Assembly (NCBI RefSeq): GCF_001411555.2
Contig: NC_049909.1
Location: forward strand, 13,884,686 to 13,948,685
Direction of reading: 5' to 3'
Origin: Juglans regia
Lineage: Eukaryota > Streptophyta > Magnoliopsida > Fagales > Juglandaceae
DNA: 64,000 nucleotides
The notes under the pieces: generated by a model
The model's input: only the letters and a program-made list of their open reading frames with translations
Told to the model about the DNA's origin: nothing
Database searches by the model: none
Part shown: positions 21,481 through 32,230 of the stretch, piece after piece
How the letters are laid out: the number at the start of each line of letters is the position of its first letter
Numbering within the stretch: position 1 is the first letter of the stretch
Made by a program: the position numbers and the translations under genes

Positions 21481-22540
21481 TACACCCATGGCTTCCAACA
21501 ACTCTAGTCCTATATCTGCTCCTACCTATAACCTTCCTAATTTCACTCAATTTATATTTGCTAAACTTGATGGCACCAATAGAAGTTATTCCAAAGCTGC
21601 TATTTATCCACGATGGAGGGATGCAATGACACATGAATTTGAAGCTCTAACATCAAATGGCACACATACTTTGTGTGCCAGGCCAACCAATCACAATGTA
21701 ATATGAAACAAATAGGTGTTTAAAATTAGTGGAAACAATCAAACCACGTCTTGTAGTCAAAGGTTTTGATTACCAATGTGACATTGATTATACAGAAACA
21801 TTTAGCCCAATAATTAAACCCTCTATCATTCAGGTTCTATTGAGCTTGGCTATACATTTTGACTTGTCAATTAGGCAATTGGATATGTCCAATGCCTTAT
21901 TAAATGGTTATCTTGCTGAAGAGGTTTACATGGAGCAGCCTCGAGGCTTCACTGATACCTCTCACTCTGACTATGTTTGTCGAATGCACAAAGCTATTTA
22001 TGGGTTAAAACAAGCTCCAAGAGCTTGGTTCAATCGACTCTCTACCTTCCTATTAGGACTTGGCTTTTAAGTTTCACTTGTGGACTCATCTTGTTTTATG
22101 TATCATAAATCTCATGTTCCCTTATCTGTATTATGTTTGGTTTGGATAGTGAGTTGAAATGATATAAAAGTTAAATAAAATATTATTAAAATGTTATTTT
22201 TATTTTGAAATTTGAAAAAGTTAAATTGTTTATTATATTTTGTTTGAAAGTTTGAGGAAGTTTTAATGATTAGATTAGATGAGATGAGACAAGATGAGTT
22301 GAGATGACTTCACTATCCAAACCAGCTATGTTGATGATATTTTAGTTAGAGGGACACATGCTACTATGATTACTACACTTATCATTGACCTACAACAAGA
22401 GTTGCCTCTCAAAGACTTTGGACCACTAGATCTACAAATGGCCTTCCTCTCTACCAAGCTAAGTACATTGCAAATCTACTGAATCGACATCAAATGTTGG
22501 GTGCCAATCCATCTAAGGCTCTATGCTCATCTGGATCCAA
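21481..22540 (+). pseudogene. Ty1/Copia reverse transcriptase remnant, split by a MITE
   Basis: The pieces read, in order: YPRWRDAMTHEFEALTSNGT (entry to the RVT_2 domain); KPRLVVKGFDYQCDIDYTET with FSPIIKPSIIQVLLSLAIHF and DLSIRQLDMSNALLNGYLAE; and MHKAIYGLKQAPRAWFNRLS. After the MITE at 22139-22323 come YVDDILVRGTH (the catalytic YVDD box) and LQQELPLKDFGPL. A frame break precedes 21729 and a stop lies at 22068-22070. No LTRs, integrase or gag are seen nearby. It is a dead fragment. Confidence 0.88.
22139..22323. mobile_element. TIR element (MITE) inserted in the Copia RT
   Basis: It begins GGTTTGGATAGTGAGTTGAA and ends TTCACTATCCAAACC, inverted repeats of about 14 bp. It lies just before the YVDD codons of the Copia RT, so it inserted after that element. 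Target-site duplication is not clear. Length 185 bp. Confidence 0.85.
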
Positions 22541-22849
22541 CTAATAAAAAGTAGGTAAAAAGTAATAATAAAATAATAAATAGTGAGATTACTCCACTAC
22601 CCAAACACATCATCTCTTAACTCTACACTTGGCCTCGTATGAGCTTCTCCACCGTATTCCTAATCTTAGGCACTGCACATTTTTTTCTTGCTAACCCTCC
22701 AACTTATAAACTTTAGAAAATTAGGTCTTTCCATAGAAATCAACCACCACCGCTAACTCAGATCCTTTTGGCTCATATCCACTGCTACCGACATGCATTT
22801 ACAGTCCTTCCCACTTGGGCATCGTCATGTTTTGCGTTACTATTTATAG
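22541..22849. other. No gene seen
   Basis: Possibly decayed Copia 3' sequence, but no RNase H motif could be read. A short AT-rich repeat piece (AAAGTAATAATAAAATAATAAATAG) lies at about 22560. Confidence 0.4.
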
Positions 22850-23530
22850 GGGAGGCAAATTGTGTTTTCGGATCGTATTCTTGTCGTGTCAAGTCATGAA
22901 CATTCGACTATATAGGTCAATCTGAACCTAACCCGTTAAGTTAAACATGTTAGATTTTCAAATCCTAATCCAACCCATTTAGATAACAGTCGTGTGATGT
23001 CATCCATTTTGGCCTATTTAATAATTAATTAGAAATATGTTAACAAGACATGGCTCATTTAAACTCGTTTGTTTCATATAAATGGGTTGAATTAAAACGC
23101 ATAACTCATTTGATTTAATTAACATAATTTCACATAAAAGTTTAAATTTATATTTATGAATAACCACAATATCTTAAAAAATATATATATATCAATATTT
23201 TTCAAATTTTAACATATAATAAAACCAATATTACAAACCATACAATAACAAATATGAGCATATGTCTAAAATTACAATTCCAATAATAAAAACAATAAAA
23301 ACATAAGCATAGTGACAAATATCAATATTACAAATTAACAATAATAAAATTTTAATTTTGAAATAAATTCTAAACGGATCAAAACGGGTTGATTTCGTGT
23401 TAAGCAAATTGACCCGTTTATAAATTGTGTCTTAACGGGTCAACTCATTTTAATCTGAACCCATTAACATCAAACTCAAACTCTCTAATTTCGTGTTGGA
23501 TTCACGGGTCGTGTCACATATTGACACGCC
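22850..23530 (+). mobile_element. Non-autonomous element rich in ACGGGTC/GACACG motifs, copy 1
   Basis: It starts GGAGGCAAATTGTGTTTTCG and ends GTGTCACATATTGACACGCC. It carries several AACGGGTCAA/TTGACCCGTT motifs and a long AT-rich middle. A similar sequence lies inverted at 23892-24566, and a partial one at 32231-32480. This type of dispersed repeat is very common in plant genomes. Its superfamily (hAT or Mutator-like) is not certain. No ORF. Confidence 0.7.
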
Positions 23531-23567
23531 TAGTTACTAGCATCCACACCACTCATATTTTATCAAG

Positions 23568-23735
23568 GAAAATGCTTGGTGTCCTGACAATAGGTCACGA
23601 TTTTATTTTTTTTTTACTTAATGGTTAAGTAAATATTTTTTAATAATGTTGTAAATTTTTTTAAATGTTTAAGGAGATTAAAAAAATAATGAAAAAAGGG
23701 AAAAAAAAAAAGGCCCAAATGGACTTTTCGATGAC
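23568..23735. mobile_element. AT-rich foldback-like element core (ACTTAATGGTTAAG family)
   Basis: TTTTACTTAATGGTTAAGTAAATATTTTTTA and a following TTTAAATGTTT...AAAAAATAATG match the core of the elements at 27958-28180 and 46481-46723. The termini are unclear here. Confidence 0.4.
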
Positions 23736-23891
23736 TCTTCTCATGACTTTCTTGCGTAGTTGTAGCATTGTCCTTTCATTGATGCAACTTACCCATGTTA
23801 CGTTACAACCGAGTTCTACTAGCAAGATTGCGCTCAAAAGCTATCTTTTGCACTCTAGAGATCAATCACTACTTGAGGTCGGTAGCACTTA

Positions 23892-24566
23892 GAGGTGGCG
23901 ATATGTAACACGATCCGTGAACTCAATACGAATACGATACGAAATTAGTAGATTTGGATTTGATGTTAAAGAGTTCAGGTCAAAACGGGTTGACATGTTA
24001 AGACATAATTTATAAACGGGTCAATAATATGTCAACCTGCTTAACACGAAATCAACCCGTATTCACCCGTTTATAATTTATTTCAAAATTAAAATTTTAT
24101 TATTGTTAATTTATAATATTTGTATTTCTCAGTATGCTTATGTTTTTATTATTTTTATTGTTGGGATTGTAATTTTAGACCTATGTTTATATTTATTATT
24201 GTATGGTAGGTTTTATTATATGTTAAAACTTGAAAAATATTGATATATATTTTTTAAGACATTGTGGTTATTAATAAATATAGATTTTAACTTTTATATA
24301 AAATTATGTTAATCAAATTAAATGAGTTATGCATTTTAATTGAACCTATTTATATGAAACAAATGGGTTTATATGAGTCATCTTGTATTAATATATTTCT
24401 AATTAATTATTAAACGGATCAAAATAGGTGACACGACACGTTATCTAAATAGATTAGATTAAGATTTGAAATTTTGATACATTTAACTTAATGAATTGAA
24501 TTTAAGTTGACTTATATAATTAAATATTCATGATTTGACACAGTTCGAAAACGCCATTTGCCACCA
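23892..24566 (-). mobile_element. Non-autonomous element rich in ACGGGTC/GACACG motifs, copy 2 (inverted)
   Basis: Read on the minus strand it starts GGTGGCAAATGGCGTTTTCG and follows copy 1 through its length, including the AT-rich middle around AAACTTGAAAAATATTGATAT. It faces copy 1 across about 360 bp, so the pair can form a long imperfect hairpin. Confidence 0.7.
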
Positions 24567-24765
24567 CTTTGCAAGCTAAGGATTAGGCCACTCCGAGGTT
24601 TCTACTAGCCAACCCTCTACCCCTAAAGAGGCTCGATGGGCCTTCAGTTTATTTAAAACTTATTGCGAATTCCTTGTCTTGCAGACTTTAACCCGTGAAA
24701 GTTCGGAGCCTTTCCAGACCAGAAGAACTGAAGAAGAGGGTGGCCGATGATTCAGGCAACTGAGG

Positions 24766-24960
24766 CTTTGTCTGGAATCACAATTCTTTTTAATTTATCT
24801 CAATTTATCATTATAATTTTTTTAAATTTTAACATAAAATATAATAAATAATTTAATTTTTTAAATTTTAAAATAATAATAATAATAAAAAATAATATTC
24901 TAACAATATTTTATTATCTCAACTCAACTTAACTCAGCTCACTTCAAAGTACAAAAGCAT
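24766..24960. mobile_element. TIR element (MITE), decayed, reverse orientation
   Basis: The core appears as its complement (ATAATATTCTAACAATATTTTATT and AACTCAACTTAACTCAGCTCA). The ends are eroded. It lies about 145 bp upstream of the first mTERF copy. Confidence 0.65.
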
Positions 24961-25104
24961 CCTGAGTCTCAAATCTCGAACCTTTCCAAACCAGAAGATG
25001 AGGGAAGCCGATGATTGAGGCAACTCAGTCTCAAATCTCGAACTGGGTAACCATTCTTCATACTCATCTCCTAAATCAATTAGTTTTTGTCTCAACCAAA
25101 TCAA

Positions 25105-26481
25105 ATGCTACGTTTCATTTGCTCAAAATTGCCCCAAAAACTGAGGCACGGACCTTCGAAACCTAGCCACACAAACTTTTTCTCGACCTCCTCCCTCAAA
25201 CCCACCTCAGAACTTCCTAATCCCAAGGATCCACAATCTCTGAGAGTCTCCTTCCTCCAAAATTCATGTGGGCTTTCGTTCGAATCGGCCATTTTGTATT
25301 CCAATAAGCTCAACATTGAGAACGTAAAGAATACCAACTCCGTTCTAGACCTGTTGAGAAATCACGGTTTGACGCAGACCCACATCAGGAACTTAATTAG
25401 AATTCGTCCACCATTGCTTTCGGCTGATTTAGAGAATACCCTTATGCCCAACATGAAAGTGTTTGAATCCTTGGGGTTTTCTGGTTCAGGTCTGGCCAGA
25501 ATGCTTAGCAAATACCCAGCTGTGCTAGAATGTGATGCACACGCTGCTGTTGAGTTTTTTAGAGAACATGGCTTTAGTGATAAGCAAATAAAAACTTTGA
25601 CTATGACGTGTCCCGAACTTTATGTGTATAATGCTCAAAAGATTCTTCAGCCAAAGTTGGAGTTTTTCAAATCGTTAGGTTTTTCAGATCTTGAAATTAC
25701 AAAGCTTTTATCCATAGAGCCGTATATTCTAAAAAGGAGCCTTGAAAAGCAAATCATTCCGTGTATTCAAGAGCTTAGGCGGTTTCTCGGAACTGACAAG
25801 AATGTCTTAAAGGCTATAAGGAGATGTTACGGAGTACTTAGAACAGACGTGGTGCATATATTACAGCCCAACATCAATAAGTTAATAAGCCATGGTGTTC
25901 CCCAGTCATTAGTTTTGAGACACTTCTTTATACAACGATCGCCACTGCGTATCTGTGGCAATCGGTTTAGTGAGATTGTTAATGAAGTTATGAAATAGGG
26001 TTTTGATCCCAATTGTCTGAAATTTGTTCTAGCCATCCTGTCCATGTCACTAAATAGTAAAACACTGTGGGAGCAGAAGGTGGAAGCTTTTAGAAGTTTT
26101 GGTTTGTCAGACGATGAGATTTGTTCAGCATTCAAGCGGCAACCCTTGTGTATGGCTATTTCAGAGAAGAAGATCAAGAAAATGATGGGTTTCTTTGTGA
26201 ACAAACTGAAGATGAAGCCTTCTATGATCTCCAAGAGTTCGATTCTTCTAATGCATAGCTTGGAGAAGTGGATTATTCCGAGGTGTTCAGTTCTGCAAGT
26301 TTTGATGTTTAAGGGGTTAATCAGGGAGGATATTGGCATCCCTTATATGGTCACAATGGCCGAGAGGGAATTCATGGTGAAATTTGTGAGCAAGTATCAA
26401 AATGAGGTTCCTGATGTTGTTAGAGCGCATCAAGGGAAGATTGAATTTCAAGGGCTCCCCATAGCCATGGAGAAGTTTTGA
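25105..26481 (+). pseudogene. mTERF family gene copy A, broken by one in-frame stop
   Basis: The frame runs from ATG 25105 (MLRFICSKLPQKLRHGPSKP) to TGA 26479-26481, with one in-frame TAG at 25996-25998 where copies B and C have TTG. The N-terminus is Arg-rich with a FFSTSSLKP segment, typical of a mitochondrial presequence. Then come repeated mTERF motifs (e.g. LGFSDLEITKLLSIEPYILK). The stop would leave about 298 residues, removing the last three or so motifs. Reading frame and sequence are otherwise well kept, so the stop is recent or the truncated product is tolerated. I start at ATG 25105, not at an upstream TTG, because the paralogs start there. Its middle and 3' parts are closest to copy C. 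Family role: DNA/RNA binding in organelle gene expression. Confidence 0.9.
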
Positions 26482-27530
26482 CATAATCAAATGAGGCATT
26501 GGCTCAAGATCATGAGTTCAGTTTTAGCTCAACATGTTTGTCTTTGCAGTTGGGTAAATTACTTTTTGGAGGTGTCTCAGAAACTTTATATGGTAATTGT
26601 CCTTGATTTTGATTCCTTTTTTATTTGCCCCTCAATTATCATTTTACTGTTTGGATTTGCTCTTATTATCAAACTGATCCATTTGTCCATATCCATCTAA
26701 AAAGAAAATATTGAGAATTCCATATACCCATGGAGCTATCTCATATGGCCTCAAATAGTAATACATGTCCCAAATCTGACCACCTCAGCCTTAGAAAATA
26801 AAGATGATGAAATAAAAATTCATACAAAATTCAGCCTTAGTAATACGGGACACATAAATTTTGTGAATGTGGATTATTGAGTCGACACTCAATAATTGAG
26901 GATGGTAGTTGTGGATTGTGCTAGTATTATAATTTTGTGATTTGGGGTTCTAAGGTTCTGTTTCAACTTGCAAGCAACAGTAAATTGGTTCATGTTTGCT
27001 TTCTTATAATGCTTTGGTAACCTGTAATTCAAGGGATTGTTTGCCTGCACAGAGTATTTCCGATGCTTATGAGTCTTACCAGAAGAGAGGAGAAAAGAAA
27101 AAAGAAAAAGAAAAAAAACGAAAATGCTCAGCTTGCCTGAAACTTCATTCCTGCTACAACCTGGGTTGATTGAGTCATGTCCTCCCACGGCTTAGGGTGG
27201 AGGAGTTCCAACTCATTCCTGCTACAACCTGGGTTGATTAAAAGACACTTAATTTGTGTGCATATATTGGCAGATTCATAAGAAAGTGATGTTTTGGTCA
27301 TTAATAGTGTTCAGACAAAGTAAGTTTACTCATATGTAATATGTAATACTCTGGTGTGTGTATAACTCTGTTATGGTGGTGTAACTCTGTTCTCACCAGA
27401 AACTGCACAGTTTTCATGCCAATGCACATTTTTATATCGACTCTCTCATATTGACTTCCAGATACGGAGACAAACACAAGGTAGCAGGATTTTCTGATTT
27501 TGCTGGTTTATGATGGGTTGAAATGTTATG
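26482..27530. other. 3' flank of mTERF copy A, duplicated downstream of copy C
   Basis: From about 26490 the sequence matches 51890-53120: GGAGGTGTCTCAGAAACTTT, CTTATTATCAAAC, ACGGGACACATAAATTTTGTG, GCTACAACCTGGGTTGATTA and TTGACTTCCAGATACGGAGAC. The sequence TTCATTCCTGCTACAACCTGGGTTGATT occurs twice here (about 27143 and 27212), and a 100-bp block of the copy C flank is missing. Contains the 3' UTR; no second gene. Confidence 0.7.
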
Positions 27531-27957
27531 AACAAAATGTTCAGGATCCATTGCCCATAGTTCATAGTCTCTATCCATTGTCTTTGTTTTTAATTTCCTG
27601 CCGTGAATTGTAGAATTGGGCAGTGAATTGTGGAATTGGATGTTGTGGAATGCTGCAGTGTTTTACTGATTGGTGCAATTAGATGTTGTAATTTTATTGT
27701 CTCTAGTGTAAAGAGTTGTTTTGTTAGGATTTTTTACAGTTTCTGTACCAATCATATGTTAATTATAAGTTGATTATTAATTAACATATGATTGGTAGAA
27801 TTGTAAAATATGATAAAAATAAATTAGAAAAAAAAAATTATTAAATTAATAATATTTTATTATTATTTTGGTTAATAGATGAATAATTCAATATGAAAAT
27901 AGGTTTTGAGTGAAATAACTAAATGTAAAATCGTGTAATATTATGCAAAGAAAAATG
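27531..27957. other. No gene seen
   Basis: AT-rich. A 20-bp inverted repeat (CCAATCATATGTTAATTATA / TTAATTAACATATGATTGG) lies at about 27750-27795, perhaps a tiny foldback element. Nothing else was recognised. Confidence 0.5.
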
Positions 27958-28185
27958 CTACTTTGCCTTTCCAATTTGCCCACTCAATTTGACCGCTGGT
28001 CAAAAAATTTTTTTTTTTTTTTTTACTTAGTAATTGAGGAAGTGTTTTTAAATGTATTAATATATTTTTTTTATTTTTTAAAAATATTTAAATGTATTAA
28101 AAAAATGTGAAAAAAAAAAAAAAAAAAAAAAAACGCTGGGGGGTACGCCCAGCGGTAAGAGCGGGGCGGCAGAGTAGCCCCACTC
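27958..28185. mobile_element. Foldback/MITE-like element with long A/T runs
   Basis: The left end GCTACTTTGCCTTTCC and ACCGCTGGTC pair with the right end CCAGCGGTAAGAGCGGGGCGG and GGCAGAGTAGCC as a degenerate terminal inverted repeat. The core has ACTTAGTAATTGAGGAAGTG and long T and A homopolymers. It is related by core to 46481-46723. Confidence 0.55.
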
Positions 28186-28228
28186 TTATGCAAATTATGA
28201 GTTTGCATTTACATAATCCTAATATTCG

Positions 28229-28345
28229 GGTGCATCATGTGTTATTAATTTCACTTCCCTTAATTTTTTTTCTCTCTCTCGGTATATTCTACTTTTGTAA
28301 TTTTTAAATCTTTGTATATTTACTTTTGAGTTTGACCACAAAGGA
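28229..28345. repeat. Duplicated flank segment, partner of 32099-32236
   Basis: GGTGCATCATGTGTTATTAATTTCAC through TTTGAGTTTGACCACA recurs at 32099-32236 (there with an extra 25-30 bp). It therefore marks equivalent positions downstream of mTERF copies A and B and supports tandem duplication of the whole gene region. Confidence 0.7.
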
Positions 28346-28587
28346 AGATTGAGGCAGACCTAAGAATCATTATGGTATTGAATCAAAAATGAAAATTTAT
28401 TAAATATTTAACTAGAAAATTTGTCATATATGGTCAAGGGTAGCACTACAGTTTCCGAGGAATTTGGATAAGTGCATTTTTTTAATATTTTAAACATTTT
28501 AAAAAATTTACAATATCATTAAAAATTACTTAAATACTAAATAAATAAAAAAAATTGTTGGAATTCGTTATCAAAAAAATTGATCCC

Positions 28588-28785
28588 GTATGAATAATGA
28601 GATAAGATGAGATGAGATGATTTTAGTTAAAAGTTAAATAAAATATTATTAGAATATTATTTTTTAGTATTATTATTATTTTTAAATTTGAAAAGTTAAA
28701 TTATTTATTATATTTTATGTAAAAAATTATATTGATAAAATAAGATGAGATGAAATTATTTCTCTATCCAAACGAGGTCTAGCAT
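28588..28785. mobile_element. TIR element (MITE), GATGAGATGAG family, decayed
   Basis: It contains GAGATAAGATGAGATGAGATG, TAAATAAAATATTATTAGAAT and the end AAATTATTTCTCTATCCAAACGAGG. The terminal repeat is incomplete at the left. Confidence 0.7.
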
Positions 28786-29095
28786 TTTCCTATAGTCAAA
28801 TATCTTGTTTACACATATTTCTCGAAAAACACTACTTTCACCAATAAAATCTATCAATAAAACTCACCAATTGGGTTTTTTTTTTTTTAATATATATATT
28901 TTTTTATTCAATGGTTAAAGAAGTATTTTTAATAAATTTGTGATTTTTAATATTTTGATCGGTGCAAATGATTTTTTTCCTTTTAGGTATTTTTTAAATA
29001 TCTTTAATCATTAAAAAAATATATAAAATATAAATTTATAAATAGTCATTTTTTTAATCATTAAAAAATTAAAATATATAAATAAGCATATTTAA
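28786..29095. other. AT-rich spacer upstream of mTERF copy B
   Basis: It holds fragments of the ATTCAATGGTTAAAGAAGT repeat core at about 28910. From about 28985 it is shared with the upstream region of copy C (from about 50155). No gene. Confidence 0.5.
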
Positions 29096-29341
29096 TTCCT
29101 AGCATTTTCCTTTTTTAAATTCTTAGCCATTAATTTTCTTACATCTTGGGTGGTGCCTTTGGGGCCTTGGGCTGTGCTTTAGCTGAACCTCCAGCAGAAT
29201 TATTGCTGCACTGAAAAATCAGAGAGCAATGAGCATGGGGAAAGTGAGGAGGCCGACGCTTCAATCAACAAGAGCATCGCATTCCATCTCAAAACTCAAT
29301 CCAGGTAACCATTAATTCTGCGTTTTCGGCAATCAAACCAA

Positions 29342-30730
29342 ATGCTTCGTTTAATTTCCGTAAAGCTGCCCCAACAATTAAGGCGCAGAGCTTCACCGAT
29401 CTGCCATGGCCACTTGTTCTCAACCTCCTCTCTCAAGCCCATCTCAGACCCCCCTAATTCCACGGACCCAAAATCTCTTACAGTTTCCTTCCTCCGAAAC
29501 TCGTGTGGGTTGTCCTTAGAATTGGCCACTTCAGCTTCCAAGAAGCTCAACATTGAGAACGTAGAGAATCCCAACTCCGTTCTGAATATGTTGAGAACTC
29601 ACGGTTTGACACAGAACCACATCATACAATTAATTAGTAGTCGTCCATTATTGCTTTCGGCCGATTTAGGCAATACCCTTAAGCCCAACATGGAGTTGTT
29701 TAAATCCTTAGGGTTCTCTGGCGCTAACCTCGCCAAAATGCTCAGCAAATACCCAAATGTGCTAGAAAGTGATGCATACACTGCTGTTGATTTTTTTAGA
29801 GCACATGGTTTTAGTGATATGCAAATAAAAACTTTGACCATGAAGCGTCCCTCATTGTATACGTATAATGCTCAAAAGATTTTTAAGCCAAAGTTGGAGT
29901 TTTTCAAATCGTTAGGCTTGTCAGATCTTGAAATTACAAAGCTTTTATCGGAGGAGCCGTATATTCTAACAAGAAGCCTCGAAAAACAAATCATTCCGTG
30001 TATTCAAGAGCTTAGGCGGATTCTTGGCACTAACGAGAATGTCTTAAAGGCTATAAGGAGATGTTACGGAGTAATTGAATCAGACGTGGTGCATATATTA
30101 CAGCCCAACATCGATACGTTGATAAGCCATGGTGTTCCCCAGTCATTAGTTTTGAAAGTCTTCTTTATAAGTCCAAAGTCACTGCTTATCTGTGGCAATC
30201 GGTTTAGTGAGATTGTTAATGAAGTTATGAAATTGGGTTTTGATCCCAATTCTCTGTCGTTTGTTCTAGCCATCAGGTCCATGGCACTAAATAGTAAGCC
30301 ACTGTGGGAGCAGAAGGTGGAAGCTTTTAGAAGTCTTGGTTTGTCAGAGGATGAGATTTGTTCAGCATTCAAGCGGCAACCCTTGTGCATGGCTATGTCG
30401 GAGAAGAAGATCAAGAAAATGATGGGTTTCTTTGTGAACAAACTGAAAATGAAGCCGTCTATGATCTCCAAGAGTCCAAATCTTCTACTGTATAGCTTGG
30501 AGAAGCGAATTATTCCGAGGTGTTCAGTTCTGCAAGTTTTGATGTTGAAGGGGTTGATCAAGCACGATATTGGCATCCCTTCTATGGTCGCAATGGCCGA
30601 GAAGAAATTCATGGTTAAATTTGTGAGCAAGTATCAAAATGAGGTTCCTGATGTTGTTAGCGCGCACCAAGGGAAGATAGAATTTCAAGGGCTCCCTATA
30701 GCCAAGAAGATGCGAGTACTTTTGACATAA
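29342..30730 (+). CDS. mTERF family protein, copy B (intact, 462 aa)
   Basis: Intact single-exon frame from ATG 29342 to TAA 30728-30730. Residues 1-33 (MLRLISVKLPQQLRRRASPI... LFSTSSLKP) are basic and Ser-rich, as in a mitochondrial targeting peptide. From about residue 60 to 430 runs a series of about nine mTERF motifs, helical repeats of about 30-35 residues such as LFKSLGFSGANLAKMLSKYP and LEFFKSLGLSDLEITKLLSE. In the family these form a superhelix that binds organelle DNA or RNA and affects transcription, splicing or translation. The target of this protein cannot be told. Absence of introns and tandem duplication are usual for this plant subgroup. The C-terminus is five residues longer (RVLLT) than copy C because the copy C stop codon TGA is CGA here. 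The leader is conserved with copy C for about 350 bp. Confidence 0.93.
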   Translation: MLRLISVKLPQQLRRRASPICHGHLFSTSSLKPISDPPNSTDPKSLTVSFLRNSCGLSLELATSASKKLNIENVENPNSVLNMLRTHGLTQNHIIQLISSRPLLLSADLGNTLKPNMELFKSLGFSGANLAKMLSKYPNVLESDAYTAVDFFRAHGFSDMQIKTLTMKRPSLYTYNAQKIFKPKLEFFKSLGLSDLEITKLLSEEPYILTRSLEKQIIPCIQELRRILGTNENVLKAIRRCYGVIESDVVHILQPNIDTLISHGVPQSLVLKVFFISPKSLLICGNRFSEIVNEVMKLGFDPNSLSFVLAIRSMALNSKPLWEQKVEAFRSLGLSEDEICSAFKRQPLCMAMSEKKIKKMMGFFVNKLKMKPSMISKSPNLLLYSLEKRIIPRCSVLQVLMLKGLIKHDIGIPSMVAMAEKKFMVKFVSKYQNEVPDVVSAHQGKIEFQGLPIAKKMRVLLT

Positions 30731-31009
30731 TCAAACGCGGCATTGGTTAAAGATGATGAGTTCAGTTTTAGTTCAACATGTTTGCAGTTGGGTAAATTAC
30801 TCTTTGGAGGTGTCTCAGAAACTTTGTATGGTAATCGTCATTGATTTTGATTCGTTTTTTATTTGCCCCTCAATTATCATTTTACTGTTTGGATTTGCTC
30901 TTATTATCAAAATGATTCACTTGTCCATATCCATCTAAAAAGAAAATATTGAGAATTCCATGTACCCATGGAGCTACCTCATATGGCCTCAAATGGTAAT
31001 ACATGTCCC

Positions 31010-31150
31010 GAATCAATCTGAAGTAAAACTTAATTTTTTTCATCATCATTTACCTATTGCACTCTTTCAGTTTCTTAGTAATAATGGGTGATGGTACTAA
31101 ATAGACTAATGAAATTATTCTTTTACACGTCGTAACATATAACCCGCTTA
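31010..31150. other. Point where the copy B downstream flank diverges from copies A and C
   Basis: The 3' flank follows copies A and C to CATGTCCCRAATC at about 31008 and then becomes unrelated. This marks a duplication or insertion breakpoint. No gene. Confidence 0.55.
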
Positions 31151-31154
31151 AAAT

Positions 31155-31375
31155 AAATTGATATCTCAAGTGGTGAAAGACTTGAACTTGAGAGTATGCT
31201 GCTTCAAGTCTAAGATTCAAATCTCCTTAGGTGCAAATAATTTTTAGGAGCTGTTGAATTGAGAGTTTTTTCCATTAAGTTACTAGATATGCATTTGTTG
31301 GAAACTTCTTACCTCAGGCCTATGCACCTCCAAGATTAGTCGGAATGTTGTTATCGAACACCTGGTGCCAATAAA
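31155..31375 (+). mobile_element. tRNA-derived SINE
   Basis: The head has a box A-like TCTCAAGTGGTGAAAGACTTG and a box B-like AGATTCAAATCTCC about 45 bp on, followed by a tRNA-unrelated body with CCTATGCACCTCCAAGATTAGTCGG. It ends GGTGCCAATAAAAAAATTTG. This is the usual plan of plant SINEs. About 220 bp. A target-site duplication was not confirmed. Confidence 0.6.
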
Positions 31376-31379
31376 AAAA

Positions 31380-31870
31380 TTTGATAGCTCATTTTTCTAA
31401 AGAGAAAGCATTATTCCAAGTCACAACATACAAGTTGTTTAAAATATTCCTAGGATTTTGATAATTTCTATTTAATGATATATAACATTGACAACCAATA
31501 ATAAAAAAAATAAAAAAAAATTTATTTACCTTTGTATTTCTATTTTGATTATGAAATTGCATTGCTCTATCGAAGAAGGATGGCAAAAACTTTTACAGGG
31601 GTGGCGATCACAAGCCACCCTTTGCATGTACAAGCTCATCACCACTTTAGGTGGACATCACTCTTACAAGCAATGTCGATGATGGATTTGGCCATCACAA
31701 TGAGAGATGGTTTGTACTAGTCAATAAGGGACAGAACAAAGTTATGCAATATGTTGGCCAAAATTAATTAATTTTTTTTTTATAAAATATGCCTCATATA
31801 AAAATTATATATATATATACACACTTCTATGATTTTTAGAAACTTTGAGGTATACCTATAAAACATCCTA
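31380..31870. repeat. Segmental duplication block shared with about 47690-48115 (and partly 36740-36930)
   Basis: Shared words in order are AAGCATTATTCCAAGTCACAAC, AATGATATATAACATTGRCA, CACAAGCCACCCTTTGCATG, GAGAGATGGTTTGTACTAGTCA and TTAGAAACTTTGAGGTATACC. At 48.1 kb this block is followed by an mTERF 5' flank. Here it is followed by a MITE, so the gene it once preceded is missing. Small ORFs inside are not conserved. Confidence 0.75.
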
Positions 31871-31898
31871 CAGACAACCCTCTACCTCTTTTAGATGC

Positions 31899-32092
31899 GG
31901 TTTGAATAGTAAGTTGAGGAGAGATGAGTTAAAATGAAAGTTAAAAGTTAAATAAAATATTATTAGAATATTATTTGTTAATATTATTATTATTATTTTG
32001 AGATTTAAAAAAGTTGAATTGTTTATTATATTTTGTATGAAAATTTAAAAAAATTATAATAATGAAATGAAACACTTCTTGTATTCAAACGG
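31899..32092. mobile_element. TIR element (MITE), GATGAGATGAG family
   Basis: It starts GGTTTGAATAGTAAGTTGAG, has the core TAAATAAAATATTATTAGAAT, and ends CTTGTATTCAAACGG. The terminal repeat is about 9 bp. Confidence 0.75.
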
Positions 32093-32230
32093 AGCTCATA
32101 GGTGCATCATGTGTTACTCATCTCACTTCTCTTAATTTTTTTTTCTCTCCCGGTTTATTATTTTTAATTTTGGTCCTCTTATAAATTTTAATTTTAATAA
32201 ATCTATGTATATTCTACTTTTGAGTTTGAC

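Noticed and set aside
30064..30630. Antisense ORFs opposite the mTERF genes (also 25827-26339 and 51223-51735)
   Set aside because: They recur because the sense genes are paralogs. They have no domain and no own conserved start context.
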